DNA of 64,000 bases from Phoronis australis. Lineage: Eukaryota; Phoronida; Phoronidae. A model generated the notes under the pieces. The model was not told where the DNA came from. It saw only the letters and a list, made by a program, of their open reading frames with translations, and did not search any database. The stretch covers positions 786,137-850,136 of the forward strand of contig NMRA01000056.1 in NCBI GenBank assembly GCA_002633005.1, in the 5' to 3' direction. The number at the start of each line of letters is the position of its first letter. Position 1 is the first letter of the stretch. Shown here in pieces: positions 13,801 through 26,900 of the stretch. The position numbers were made by a program, and so were the translations under genes.

Positions 13801-14972
13801 GGGATGATCTCTGATGACACATTGATGGCAACATCGGCTCTGGCATTCTGTCAAATTGAATGAAAACATCATCACTTCCGAAGAATTTAAATTAAGCAAC
13901 TAAAAATGTAACTGCAAGTAATAATGCTAATTAAACCACACTCCACAGCTACTACGTTTCAATAAATATGTAAATTCAGGTGAGAACTATACCTGTTTAA
14001 TGAAACTTGTCTCACTTCTGCTGAATAGCTTGAATGGGTGGTGAGCCGCCTTGAACAGTTCCTTAATGGACAGAATGCAGGAAGAATGATGATTCAATGT
14101 CAGAGCAACAGCTAAGTTTTACTTAAAACAATGTCATTAGAAGAGCACGAGCACGTAATCCACCAAAAGTTCACATTTAAATTATCACATCCACTGTAGA
14201 AGCTATAAAGTATTCACACATTACATACGGATACTACAATTATTATTACTGATAACAGTCCTTTCACTACCTGATATTGTCACTTGGTATAAGCAAAAAC
14301 AAAAATAAACCCATTCGTTACCATGTTTTTAAACTTTATTTCACATGATGTGAAAACCAAGGACATTTACCAGCAAAAAAAATCAAAAAAATATGAACCT
14401 TACCAAAATTTGACCACTTCATCTGTCAAATCAACTACAGGTCATTTCCAACAAATTATTCAAATTGCGAGACCTGAGTTTGGTAAATAAGACTCAACAG
14501 TAAAAAATTCAAATTAACATGAATTTTCTATATGTTATGTAGAGATCAAATTGTGATCCTTGATCTAGGTACAAAAAATCCCCACAGCCGCGTGTTCCTG
14601 TATTCTCTGACTACAGCAGAAAAAATTAATCGGTGCTTCCGGAAACGCCCGAAACCCTGGCTGTCAAATGCTAATGACCTCAACAGGATTGTGGAAAAAA
14701 GTCAAACCTTTGTGAAAACTCGTAAAACTGTTTTATACATTCATTCAAAACGTTAACGCGAAATCAATCAAATTATGGTAAAGATCAAGAAAGACACCAA
14801 ATTCTCGAATTTGGTATATGACTAATTAGGAAATCAATGTTTCTTGATTTCACATTTAAGTAACAACTTAAGTGAAAACTAAGTGCAACAACATTGTGCC
14901 ACTGCTGTTATTTTTATACCTTCTTCTTGTCACTTCTGAACTGCTTTCTGATGTCCGGATAAAAGGTATACA
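4847..14972 (-). CDS. Large gene, C-terminal Cys-containing exon block
   Basis: Exons: 14920-14972, 13993-14061, 12852-12993 (phase 1 out), 10344-10426, probable microexon 9665-9678, 8125-8188, 7478-7589, 6325-6395 and 4847-4942 with stop TAG at 4847-4849. It reads YTFYPDIRKQFRSDKK, FDYELDGHSRKYTMHCLS, FVAGQLRYIDYDTKDMTF, then a run of cysteines (LGHCVSSNFDGPCQ joined to FPVPCGDYTCKPTYIDC) that looks disulphide-bonded. The tail is charged and Gly-rich (KMKIGVGDLGVGRTS). For exon 14920-14972 I chose the acceptor CTGGCAG at 14973, because the earlier TTTTCAG gives the wrong frame and a stop. The polyadenylation signal is at 4749. Confidence 0.75.
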
Positions 14973-17900
14973 CTGCCAGTGAAAAAGCCTGAAAAGCAAA
15001 CCAAACGATGTATCATCACAGGGCTTGGAATGAATCATCACAGGGCTTGGAATGAATCATCACAGGGCTTGGAATGAATCATCACAGGGTTTGTAATGAA
15101 TCACCACAGGATGTGGAATGAATATTCGCGGGACTCTGAACGAATCAGATCAGGACTTGGAATGAATCGTTGCAAGACCTCGAACGACTTGAAGTGAAAC
15201 AGGGCAGAACTTGGGGCTTTTTGCAAAGATGGACCACACCAATGCTGGGGAAATTTTACAGGGGAAACAATCGATCTAAGGGCCGAAAATGCATTCTTGG
15301 GATTATTGTTAGAAGGATAGACTTTTTGACCAGAGTAATAAAACAGCACAATTTTTATTTTGAGAATTTATTAGAAATTAGTTATTCCTGATATTGGCTT
15401 CTAATCATTTGATAGATTAATTGGAATTGAGGTAGGTGACCTTGTCAGTTAAATACTCTTCAAATACACAGCTACTAGGTTGCCACATTGGCTTTCAGCT
15501 CTACTGGTAAAGCATCAGACTGCGACAGCTAACATTGTGGGTTCAAACCCATTATGAAGCCGATCTCAAATACACAATGTTGTTGCAGATAATGCAACGT
15601 TGTTTCATCAAAAGTGGTTTAGCGAGAACTATCAGCTGTTTAAATGCAATGAGACGTGGTTAATGTAAGAAGCAAAAGTTAACCATTTCGTACGCATATT
15701 GTGACGGGTTTTAGAAGTTGCTATCAATGATGCCAGCATTCTTCTGCAAAAAAGTTGGATCAATACCCTAATCATAAAATTAGTCTCAAGTTGTTCTTCA
15801 CTCAGCCTAGAAGTGACGGGTTGGAAAAAAGTGACTCAATGGTTCCACAAAACATCTAACCCTGACTTTTAAAAAAGTTGACTTTTAAATGCCAACACTG
15901 CTCAACATCTTACATTTACATACTAACTGCAATTTCTCAACTGAAAATCCGAGACAATTAATACTTGGCTGGAGACAATACCTTAGATGAAGGAACTTGG
16001 AAAAATGTGGTGGCCCCTGTAGCAATGATTGGACCAATGGTTGACTTTGCCTTGTTTGACTTGACCAGTGAGAGGAAGAGAGATAAGTCTGCAGACACAG
16101 AGAGATTTAGTCATCAACTTAATTTTATAAAACAAGAAAAACAGTACAAAGAGTAGACCTACAAGTGACAACCAGTTTTCAATATAGATTATTTAGCAAA
16201 CTACAGAATAGAATGATTTTGGTTACAAATTGTTCCCTGATTTCCAGACTGACAGTTTGATATTGCTTGACACCAGACTCTACAAGTTGACAACTGATCA
16301 AAACACGGGTTTTACAAGCTTACATTGAATTTTGTATAGCATGGAATAGTCAGCATCTTGATCTTAAATAAATATATTCATGCCAAATTCACTCCCTTTC
16401 AAAGCTAAGAATAGGGAGACAAAAGGCCACCAGTATAATACACACAGTCTGTCAATGAGCAAGGCATTCAAATGTAAAACTAAGGAGTGAAAGTGCGCAG
16501 TCTAAACACAGTACAGCCCAACCTTTGTTTCCTGACTTACCAACAAGCTGATATCGCAGAAAATCGGGGCTCTCCAAGAGCTTCCTGGTGAATGCATCTG
16601 TCACGGACTGTGCATTGACGAGAGTGTTATTGATGTTACTAGACTTGAGTGACTTATACAGAGACTTTGCTCTATCGACATTCTGTTGTAGAACGATGAA
16701 AGTGCTGTTTCGATGAGCCGAGGCTAGTTTCGTGATCAACGAAGCTGAAAGATACCACTGAGTTTTATATCTTTACTGGTGAAAGGAGTCATTGAAATAA
16801 TGTTTTTGTTATACATTAATCCTAGTAGAGTGAAAAACTGAAATTACTACCATAAGACAAAGATCCTTTTCTGGCATACAGAATGAAAGTCACAGCCTAA
16901 CATTCATTCATGACAGTGGGAGTTTCTAACCTTTCTATTTCGTGTTGGTATTGCCAATGTTGTGTCTCGTCAGTTGTTCCTCTTTAGTTTTTAGGTTACG
17001 TGATACTATGTCATTCCTGCGTGAGCTAGAAACTAACTGAATTTTTAAATTAAACATAATGTTTTGAAAACAATTATATAAAATAACGTGAGATGTGATA
17101 TGGTAAGATTAAGATGTTCAGCACATGCACTAATGATTGAAAAGGTAAGACACTTGAAACTTAACAGATCAGAAAGATTATGCCCTCTCTGTATTTGGCC
17201 ATGTGTCAGTCAGAATATCATTTTGATACTGGATATCCATTCTACGATGACCTTAAGAAACAGTATTTGCCTGCACAGATCTACAACAATTCCAGACTCG
17301 TGTCTATGGAAATAAAAGATATTATAAGGTCAACATGTATGTTCATTTCGTATTCAAGCGAAGAAGAGATCAGTCAGTGTTTGACATTTATTGTATTTGA
17401 TGATTTGATCGTAACAAGGGCCAGGGGCCAAGTTATTGAATAAATACATATTATAATATTAAATTTGTATGATATATTAGTTATAACTATAATTGTCTTT
17501 CACTCCCCCACTTTCTATTGTTACATGTCTTGACTTCACAACCAGTAGTGCTATATTCAGCCCACTGTTATCTTGCTAGACTTTACACAGTTTACCTACC
17601 ACTGCTGATGATGACCAGAATGCTAGGAACATTCAGGTTTTAAAATTTGAACACTCTATGAGTCTTTTATCACATATTCTAGGTTATGTAGGACCTTACC
17701 GAAATGTCCCAATTTGGCCAACTTCGGAACTTACGTCATATTTCAGAGAGGGGAGATCAAATTCTTATGAAATTTTCAGATACTGTGCTTTAAGCAACGT
17801 TCTCCAAAAAATGGAATTGTTTTTAAACAGTTCTACTTTTGTACGAGGGCTATGAAAAATAGGACATTCAGGATTTTCATGAAAAAAATCATAAGTCGCA

Positions 17901-20900
17901 TAAAAAATGAAACAATAAATTTAGAAAAACTGTAGCCTACACCATTTATGAGATTCACCATGAAGATTCATATTAAACAAAATTTGTTCATGTTGTTGAT
18001 ACCATGTTTTTCCTATTCGCAAAATTTTACAAACAAGATATGGTCACGTCACCCAATTAAAGGCAGATTGATAAACAAACATCAAATTCTACAGGCTTTC
18101 TACTTTCAGTATGTAATTTTACTGACTTAAAATCTATAACTTTTAGACATTTAAACACACAAACTTGACGATAAGGTCCTATACAACCTTGTGTTGGTAA
18201 GTGCATGTACCACCTCACATCCTGACTTATGCCACAGCCATGTGACGACTACTGCAGTCTGTATGCTCAAGGGCAGATTCAGTTAATACTCTGCACTGAC
18301 AATATGAAGAGTTTTACGCCTACACATATTTTTCACAATGCATGCTTACACTGCTTTTCATTCCAGTGTGATTGCCACTTGGCACCAGAATCGCATCTAC
18401 ACAAAGCTCTCTCATAAAAAAGAAGCATTAATTTGATAAAATCTAAATTTTTGCCACAAACTTTGAAAAGGAATTCCATAATACCTTCATCCGAATTATA
18501 GTCCAAGAATGAAAATGGTTCTTTGATCAGTTCTCCATCAATGGATTCAGCAAGCAGCAGCCTCTCAGTCTGATAGCGTGTCTGTACATTGGCAAGGAAA
18601 GGCTTATCCGATGCTGCCACCTTGTGGTGTATCAGGGAGGCGTTGAACCAAACGATGTGCGTCGGACACATGTCTTGGTGGATTCCCAGAGAGAAATACT
18701 GAGAGAATAAATTGCTCCTGCAAGAAATTGGTTTAAATTTTCAGAATTAAGATTCCAAAAATCTGAATTTCTCAAAACAACATTATGACAATTCCAAAAT
18801 TCATACACGCTTATTATGCCATGAGTTACATTACAAATGTTCACATTTAAAATTGTACACATGCCAAATGTAATTGAGCTTAACACTTTAAAAGCGACAG
18901 AGCAAATTTTCATCTTATCACGTCTTTAAAACCCTAATATATAGAGGATTGCCCACCACTAATGCCTTCTACTGTTCAGGCCATCAACCAGCCATTTTCA
19001 AATTACGCAAGACCCAAAATGTTTTCGGTGGATGAACAACACGATCAAAAAAATAACTCCAACACATATACTATAATATCTAAAAAAATAACTAATCAAG
19101 TTCAGTCCTAAGCAAACTACACAATCCTGTACTGGAGGTTGTTTCCAAGCCCCAAAGTCACTTCTAACTTTGGTCAAATGTCAATCCTATGGTACAGCTG
19201 AGGTAAGTGGACTTAAAATCCTGTCTTTTGAAATTACAAATCACCAAGAATGGGCCATAGCAAATGAACACCCTGAGTACAAAACCATTACACCAATTTA
19301 TGCTGTCTACAGTGCTTACCTGTCTCTGCCTTTCACACCAATCTCTGTCAGAAACTCAAGGCCAACTCCGGTCTGAGCCCTCAGTAGCGGAAGTGGGACA
19401 CCTTCGTCAACTGAGGTTGAAACTGTTGCGTCAGCATCAAGAGTAAGCGTTGCTGAGGTGCTTTCGCAATCAATTAAAACCTAAAACAGAGATCAATGCT
19501 CATCCAATGAATTAATATATTAAAACATTTCCTTGGAAGCACAAAAAACAAAATCACACAAAAAATATTTTATACCATTCTTCAAACACAACACTACAAA
19601 TCAACAATGTATACACTATTTACCCCCTGCAGGTGCACCCAGACGAGTTACTTTTTAGTAATCAGTAAAAAAAGATTCCCGTGGCGTCCGAAGTTCTTGT
19701 AGTTTACTTAACATTTCGTATATAATAAAAACCAGTTGAACACTTTGTTTTCTTTTTTAAAAGGGGTTCCAAAAAGTATTCTATTTTAATCTAAATGAAC
19801 TTTGGAGTCGAACCTATCTTTCCTTTGCAGGAGAATCATGACAACTATTACGTAAGGCAAGCAAAAAAAACTAGTGACTCGTGAACACCGCGAAGTCAGC
19901 TTGACCTGCTCTTGCAGAATCTTGCAACCGGGATAGCTAACTCTCTCTAACATATCTTAATCTGATGCTAACTTATCTATTAGCAGAAACATTCCATTAA
20001 GCAACTCCTAAGTTACATGGCTATTGATTTTAAAGGGTAGCAACAATTTTTGATGTAGCATTTACTAAAAGTAGGCTGTGACACAAACAGCCAGGCAAAA
20101 GGGAATAAGGGCGGAGGTGGGGAGGGAGGGAGCAAGTGGGAAGGGAGGGAGGGTGNGGAGCGAGGGTGGGGTTGGGAAAAAATACATATACTTACCATGA
20201 ATGACATTAAAAGTTTCAAGATAATGACACAACTACACTTTTTCTGTTGAGAAGGAATTTTGTTGCAAAAAACAAGACTTCAGTCAGTTTATACCACACA
20301 GACAACGAACCTTCCGTATGATGGAGTTCATGGTGACCTTCAGAAATCTCACTGATGTGACGCCGTTTTCTTCATTTGTCAGAACAGTGATTGCCTTGGC
20401 TTCAGCCCCAACAGACTGTAGAGCCCCGTTCACTAGACCCTGACAAGGTATGTATGGGATTCACATGATTATTAAATTCATGAGAAAATTTTAATCGCAG
20501 ACTATCTGCTAAGACTAACAAGACAGAAATTTAAACTTTTGAGCCAGCAATTGTGTTTAAGTATTAAGAGAATTAATAGTATTATGGTACTAAGAGTATA
20601 ATACACACAATTATATTACAATTTAAATTTCAAAAGTTTCAGCACCATAAGCATGCCATAACCCTGTAGTTATGCCAAAAGAAAACATAAAACAATAAAA
20701 ACAATACAAATCATTTTTCTAACTTAACCATCTACACAAAACCATACATGTTTCATCCATTGTAGGAATGTCCAGAAACAGTAGGGAAGGTAATCTTTTC
20801 TCATATTAGGAGGGGATAATTTTAATTCAAGGAAACAACCGTGGGTCATTTACTACTCTGAGTTATGTTACGATCACAGACAGTTATGAAGAATATTATA

Positions 20901-23900
20901 TGCAAAAGCAGCTTAGCTTTAAAGACACCATGACTTGGACTCTTTAAATAGCTTAGCACCACAGCCACCTCTACAGTAGGAAAGACAAAGTCTCCCCAAA
21001 GACAAAACATTTGGTTTATACGACACCGTCTCAGGGGTACAATGAAACACACCCAATGAAATAGTCACCAAAACGTAACCTTAAAATTTTTAAACACAAT
21101 CGCAGGAGAGATTTCTGGCTACAACGTAAAAACGAAGTAACCTCCTTCTAAAAGTGCATTTTGATAAGTTAAGCCTTAATAATAAAGCAATTAGTTAATA
21201 CAAATAACATATCCGAATGACTACACATAATTATAAGACCAAGTCTTTCGATTTTGTACCGATTCCCATCAACCTTCAGTGAGTAACCTCTTAGTAAGCT
21301 CTCCCTAGCAACACGTCACCAAACAATGTGTCCCCTAGCAACAGCATGATACTTACGTCTGGCCAGATGGCGCTATTTTGTTAAAGTGCAAATAAACAGT
21401 GAAACGACAATCAGATATCAGAGAAGGTACTACAAAGAACGAACAGTTGTACAGATCATTAAGCAGGAATCAAAAGCTGTAAACGCTTCGAAATTTACAG
21501 CAGTAAAAAAAAATTTAGCATAGGACAGTTAAATTTTATTACAAATCATTGTGCACAAGTGATGAATTGAAAGCACGCGTAGCATATGGAATAGTTTCAC
21601 AACATCAGATTCTGTCAAATCAGTACAAGAATCAGCAATAGTCACTTACAGGGGTCCTGATTTTGAGAACCAGTTTGATGCTTAATATTCAATGGAGAGA
21701 ACTGGTTCTCAAAACGTGGGACATTTGTGAGTGGCTATTACCTACACAAAGAAAGCAGGTACAAAACAGCCCAAACATGTTCAATTAAATGAATTGCCTG
21801 CATAATGAAATAGAAAGCATATTAGACAGACAAAGTTGAAGACACATTTTTAGTTGCATCATATTGTGCTCTCAACTGTTCCCAGAAAATGCGTAATTTT
21901 AGCTGTAAGACTACTGCCTAACTTTACAACACATGCTGACTTGTCTTCCTTTTCTTCCCATTGAATGGTTTCAAACAAATCAGTAATTGATTATCCTAGA
22001 CATTAGTCACCTACCATAGTGTTCATTATGAATTCCCAGACAGAAAAATGCAAATCGACTACTGTACCAACATGGATGAAGCGTGGTGTGCTAATAGGCA
22101 GCCATAATCTGTCAATGGCCTGAAAGGCTTCCTATTATGGGCACAACAATCGCAACAGTCATTTGCTTACCCAGGATCTGCTTTGATAACGCGGCTCTAC
22201 GTGGCTACAATTTTAGTGATGTGTGATCAAAAACACACTGTAGAGAACCAGTTGCTGTAGAACACTTGAAAGGGACATCCTCCATATTTAGACATCCTCC
22301 GTATTTGGACATCCTCCATATTTGTTTTGCACTTATGGAGCTTTGCAACAGTAACAATCGTAGGCGTGTCCTCACTATCATAGTGTGAACTATCCACACG
22401 TGGAAATCGAAAGGATGGCATTAACCAATTACAATGTACTAATAACGCATGGACATGTAATTGTTAGCCATTGGGAACGAACTAACTCCCTTCAGTAGGC
22501 CAATAGGAACATCTTACCTTAAGGTAATCGTGTTGTGCTCTGTTGCTAAGTAACACTGTAGCGAACGCCAGCTGATGAGGGGAGGGGATTTCCAGGTAAG
22601 TAGTACGAGCCATTGTTAGCCACAATCCCAGGTAATAATGGAAGTTGGGGCCTAAGGTTATCACATCGGCAAACACGCTTTCTCCCAGGATCTGAAAACA
22701 AGATCGCGAAAACGAGGAATTAAAATGCATTCAGCATGGTAAAAGCTTCTGTAACTGGAATTATTTTTCGGATATGAAAAATTTTATCTGAATTTATAAC
22801 ACGTCAATGTGTCACACGTTTATTTAAACGCAAATGTCACAAATAAAATGTGAGTTCACACTTGAAAGTTTTTAATAGTTGTCAAACATACTGTAGAATG
22901 CTGATCAATACTTAGTGACATCATTCAGTTGACTTAAATTGTATGATGTTCACTGTTAACATGTACTGGGAAACCAATGTTTCTCCCTCACGATCTGAAT
23001 GCAATGTTTATTATCGCTTATGAAATTCTTTTCTTATGAGTGAGAAGTAGATTTGTGATACTGCCCAGCAACAGTATTCTTACAAAACTCATTTCTTTCC
23101 TTACAAAGCTCTAATAATGCTCTTCTTTCAAACATTGTCTTTTCTCACAAACCACAACCAATACTTTTAGTTATAGTAAGTAATACATTGATTCACACAT
23201 TTCTGAATACTAAACTCAGCACGTGCAGCCAGAGCTCCAGTCAGAGAAAAAAAAGCGATACGCTTCATGAGAACAGAAATGCTTATTTGAAAAAAGAACC
23301 AAGGCATGAAAAAGAGTAATATACAATTTGTCAAAATGTGTTCATACACAAACTAAAGCTCTATATGAGTCAGAATGCTCGAGTCAGTTGATGAGCTACA
23401 AAAAATGGGTACCCAGATTGCAGTTTTTTAAGTTATTGTCATAAGCATTAGGAAAACATATAGAAAAGGTTCATAGTAACCTGGACAGCCAATAGTTCTG
23501 GCATTGAGCTCAGCCTCTCCATGAGTCCAGCAGTCATCGTACGTGGCACAATCAATTGATTTTCCATCATGAAAGTGTCAACAAGTTGTCTGAAAGAGAG
23601 CAGGAAGAAAAATTACTCCATCATCAACTCCTTCAATGTTAATGCAACCTTTAAGCGACTTCACACTAAGCCCACCTGAATGCCAATGTCGCCTTTTGGC
23701 GATCTAGGTACCTGTCGCCGATTTGTCTATTTTTAGCTGTACAAACGGGGATGTTAGAAGCAATTTAAGAAATCACCACTTTATGTGCGTCTTTCGTTTG
23801 GCAGAAAAAAATTGCTGAAAAGCGACATTTTTTTCCTCCAAAGTTTGAGTGATTTGTTAAAGTTGCTGATTTGCCTCAACTGCTGGGTTCAAAGCTATGG

Positions 23901-26900
23901 CACCTAGTATTTTGTTGATGCTACTACAACACAAACACTTCATGGTTCAGAGTCAGATGTGGAGTTTCAACAGTCAGCCAACATACGTATTGAGCATTCA
24001 GAACCATACACTACCGTTTTCAAGTTACACTTACCAAATAACGATTTTATAGTCCATTTTGATTGCGAACAAAATTTTCCAATTTGCTCAAAATTTAATT
24101 GGGGCTGGGAAGTGCACCTCGCACTAGAAACTTGGAAGTAAGAGTTAAAAAATTAAAGGAAAGCACCTTGGAGTGAAAACTCTAACACACCATTGTCTTG
24201 TACATTGACCTTTCAACAACCATACTGTATAACTCAAAAAATTTATAGATTGCAGTTTATGGAAAGTGAAAGCAGACCATTTCAACCTAATGTCAGATCA
24301 ATTTATATAAAAGTTGAAACATGTATTGAAAACAAAGATGGTTAGGATATAAGAAAATTACAGGTGAAGAATATTTTGTAGAATTGGCGACACCAAGATG
24401 TCTAGAGTACGGATGAGGGGGTGCACCAGACGGCCGATGTGGATCACCCCCACCCCTTGTCGACCTGCAAACATCCAGAGACCGCATCATTGCCACTCAT
24501 TTGACGATACATTTGTGTACAAGATTCAAAGGCAATGATTTTCTATCATAGGATCATAACTAAATGACGTTTTTAAACACACGACTACAGCTGACTAGCC
24601 ATGATTAAAGTGGAATAGGGTCCCCACAGTTCCATCAAATCATCAAGTCAAACGGGATCCTGGTGGTACAGGATCCAAGAATAACTTGACAACAAACCTC
24701 AGAAAATCTCTTAATCTAAAAATAAATTGACAAACCTCTCGGAGTCCAATGCAGCATTATCCGTGTCAGGCATGACTGAGAGCACATTGGACGATGGGAA
24801 GGTATGAGCCACCTTTGTACCCAGAAGGCTTTGATCTTCACCACCTGTTTAAAGATTGGTACAGCAGAGCAGGTGAGAAAAATGGAGAAACGGAATTCAA
24901 ATATACTATTTTTGGCACGGAAATGTATAAACTAACCTGGGCAGGGGGCCAAATCTTGATACTTGAAATCAGAATGGTGTACTAATGACTTACAGAGAAA
25001 GGCAAACCTCTTGAAATATCCATGCGTGAAGGACACCATGTCCCATACATTTACCAATGAAATGAAGAATACCCCGCTGCACAGACGGTGTCTGCAACTC
25101 ATAAAGCAGGAGAATTTCAATCCCAGCCCATGTCAAAATGCTAAAATAAATTAGTGAATTTAACTTTATCAAACAATGGAAGTGGTTGGCAAAGGGATTT
25201 ATTCCTTTGTTTTAAAATTAATGAACCACTATATGTAACAGTGAATTTCTGTCCACCAAATCTAAGTCTCAGGGTCAAGGAAGTCGCTTTTCCGCTCTCA
25301 TTACGCTAGAAAGCAACAATATGGAAAGTACCCTACAACAGCTTCAACTTTTTTTCGAAGCTCATAGCCTAAAATTGAAATCCGTGTGTATTGCCGTACC
25401 ATAGGTGAGCAGGCTGAATGATGAAAGACCATTAAGAATAGCAGACAAATCGTCTTTCAAGAGCTTCCAAGTTTCATCATAAATTGACTTGGCATCACTC
25501 ATCATGGTTGTTATCACCACCGGGCCAATGTCCAAATCCTGCAAAGCAGAGCGATCAACAGAAGCAAGAGTTTACCAAAACATACCCTTAGTATTCAAAT
25601 TACAGACTTCATATTTTGATAACAAAATCTCACGGAAGAAGTTTGATCTTACCTTTATCAAGAGGCATGGACGTTGTTAAACGTTACAGACAGTTTAAAC
25701 AAGACAAAAATAATCGCAAATATTGCATTTTTTTTAAATCTTGAACCAGCATGGAAATATATATCACAAACATTTTTAAGTCTGGTCTGCAGACTGCACA
25801 AATGCCCAAAACCTAAAGCAAAGCACTCGCGGAACTAAGGAGCAAACGAATCAGAACAAGAAATTCGAGAAACCATGTCACTATAATAGTTTCGAGCAAA
25901 ATGTCACTTTACTGAGAGTAACAGAATTCTCCAACACTGAATACTTCTGGTGAAGAACACACAGATAGTGTGATGGCAGAGGACGCGAGTTGAATGTGCT
26001 TTCTACAAGAACTTTGTGATCTGGTAAAAGACATAGCTACAAAAGTATTGCTCTTCATTTCAATTTTGTCATACTCCAACTACAGCATCTACTGGCTCTC
26101 CATCTGTTGGCGAGATGGTGAACAAAATAAGCTGAGTGTCCGGATGAAACTGTCAAAAGAGCTTGTATTGCCGTGGTGATGTTACACCCTTAAAGGGAAC
26201 TAAATTTGCTCAGTTCATATGTTAATTAACTGACCTCATTTTCATCATCACCATCCTCATTTTCTTCATCCTCATCTTCGTCATTAACAACGTCTAAATC
26301 TGCAAAACAAATGGAAATTTAAATATCTAATTTTAACTCTTTCATTGCCACGAGCAATTACCCCATCATTGCGAAACGTGCTGATCGGCAAGATGAGTAT
26401 TTTCACATTCATGACCCACTTGAACCTCAATATCATGGAGAAAAACTACAGTTTAACAACATTAGCAGACCACAAGAAGACAGTTTTACCAAATCCTAAT
26501 GAGTAGTTTTCACTTTTTTGCATTTTTAAAGAATTTTGTTGTATGGCACATCTATAAAATTGCAATAGCCTTTAAACTGTCCATACCTGTGCATCTACCC
26601 CCGAAACTTTTAAATTAAAAACAATTCACAAATAAATAACAATTTCAGAGCATTTTCAGTGATTACAACCTATGTTATATGTATCCTTAAAATTTATTTG
26701 ACACTGGGAATGCAGAAGATAAATCAAACTTAAGTGGTTAAGCATTGATGGTACTTACCTGTTCTGAAAAAAATAGAAATGTCTCCCACAATGTGTGGTC
26801 AAGTTACGAGATTTTAACCCGGCGTTACTGCAGTTTCTCTAAGAAAAATACTAGTCGTGGCTCTGAGTTTTTAGTCTTAAACTCTGAGGAATTCTTCACT

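Noticed and set aside
16541-25538. UGGT-like (glucosyltransferase) or von Willebrand A identity for the large protein
   Set aside because: No CxxC thioredoxin remnants, no GT24 catalytic domain at the C-terminus, no DxSxS MIDAS motif.
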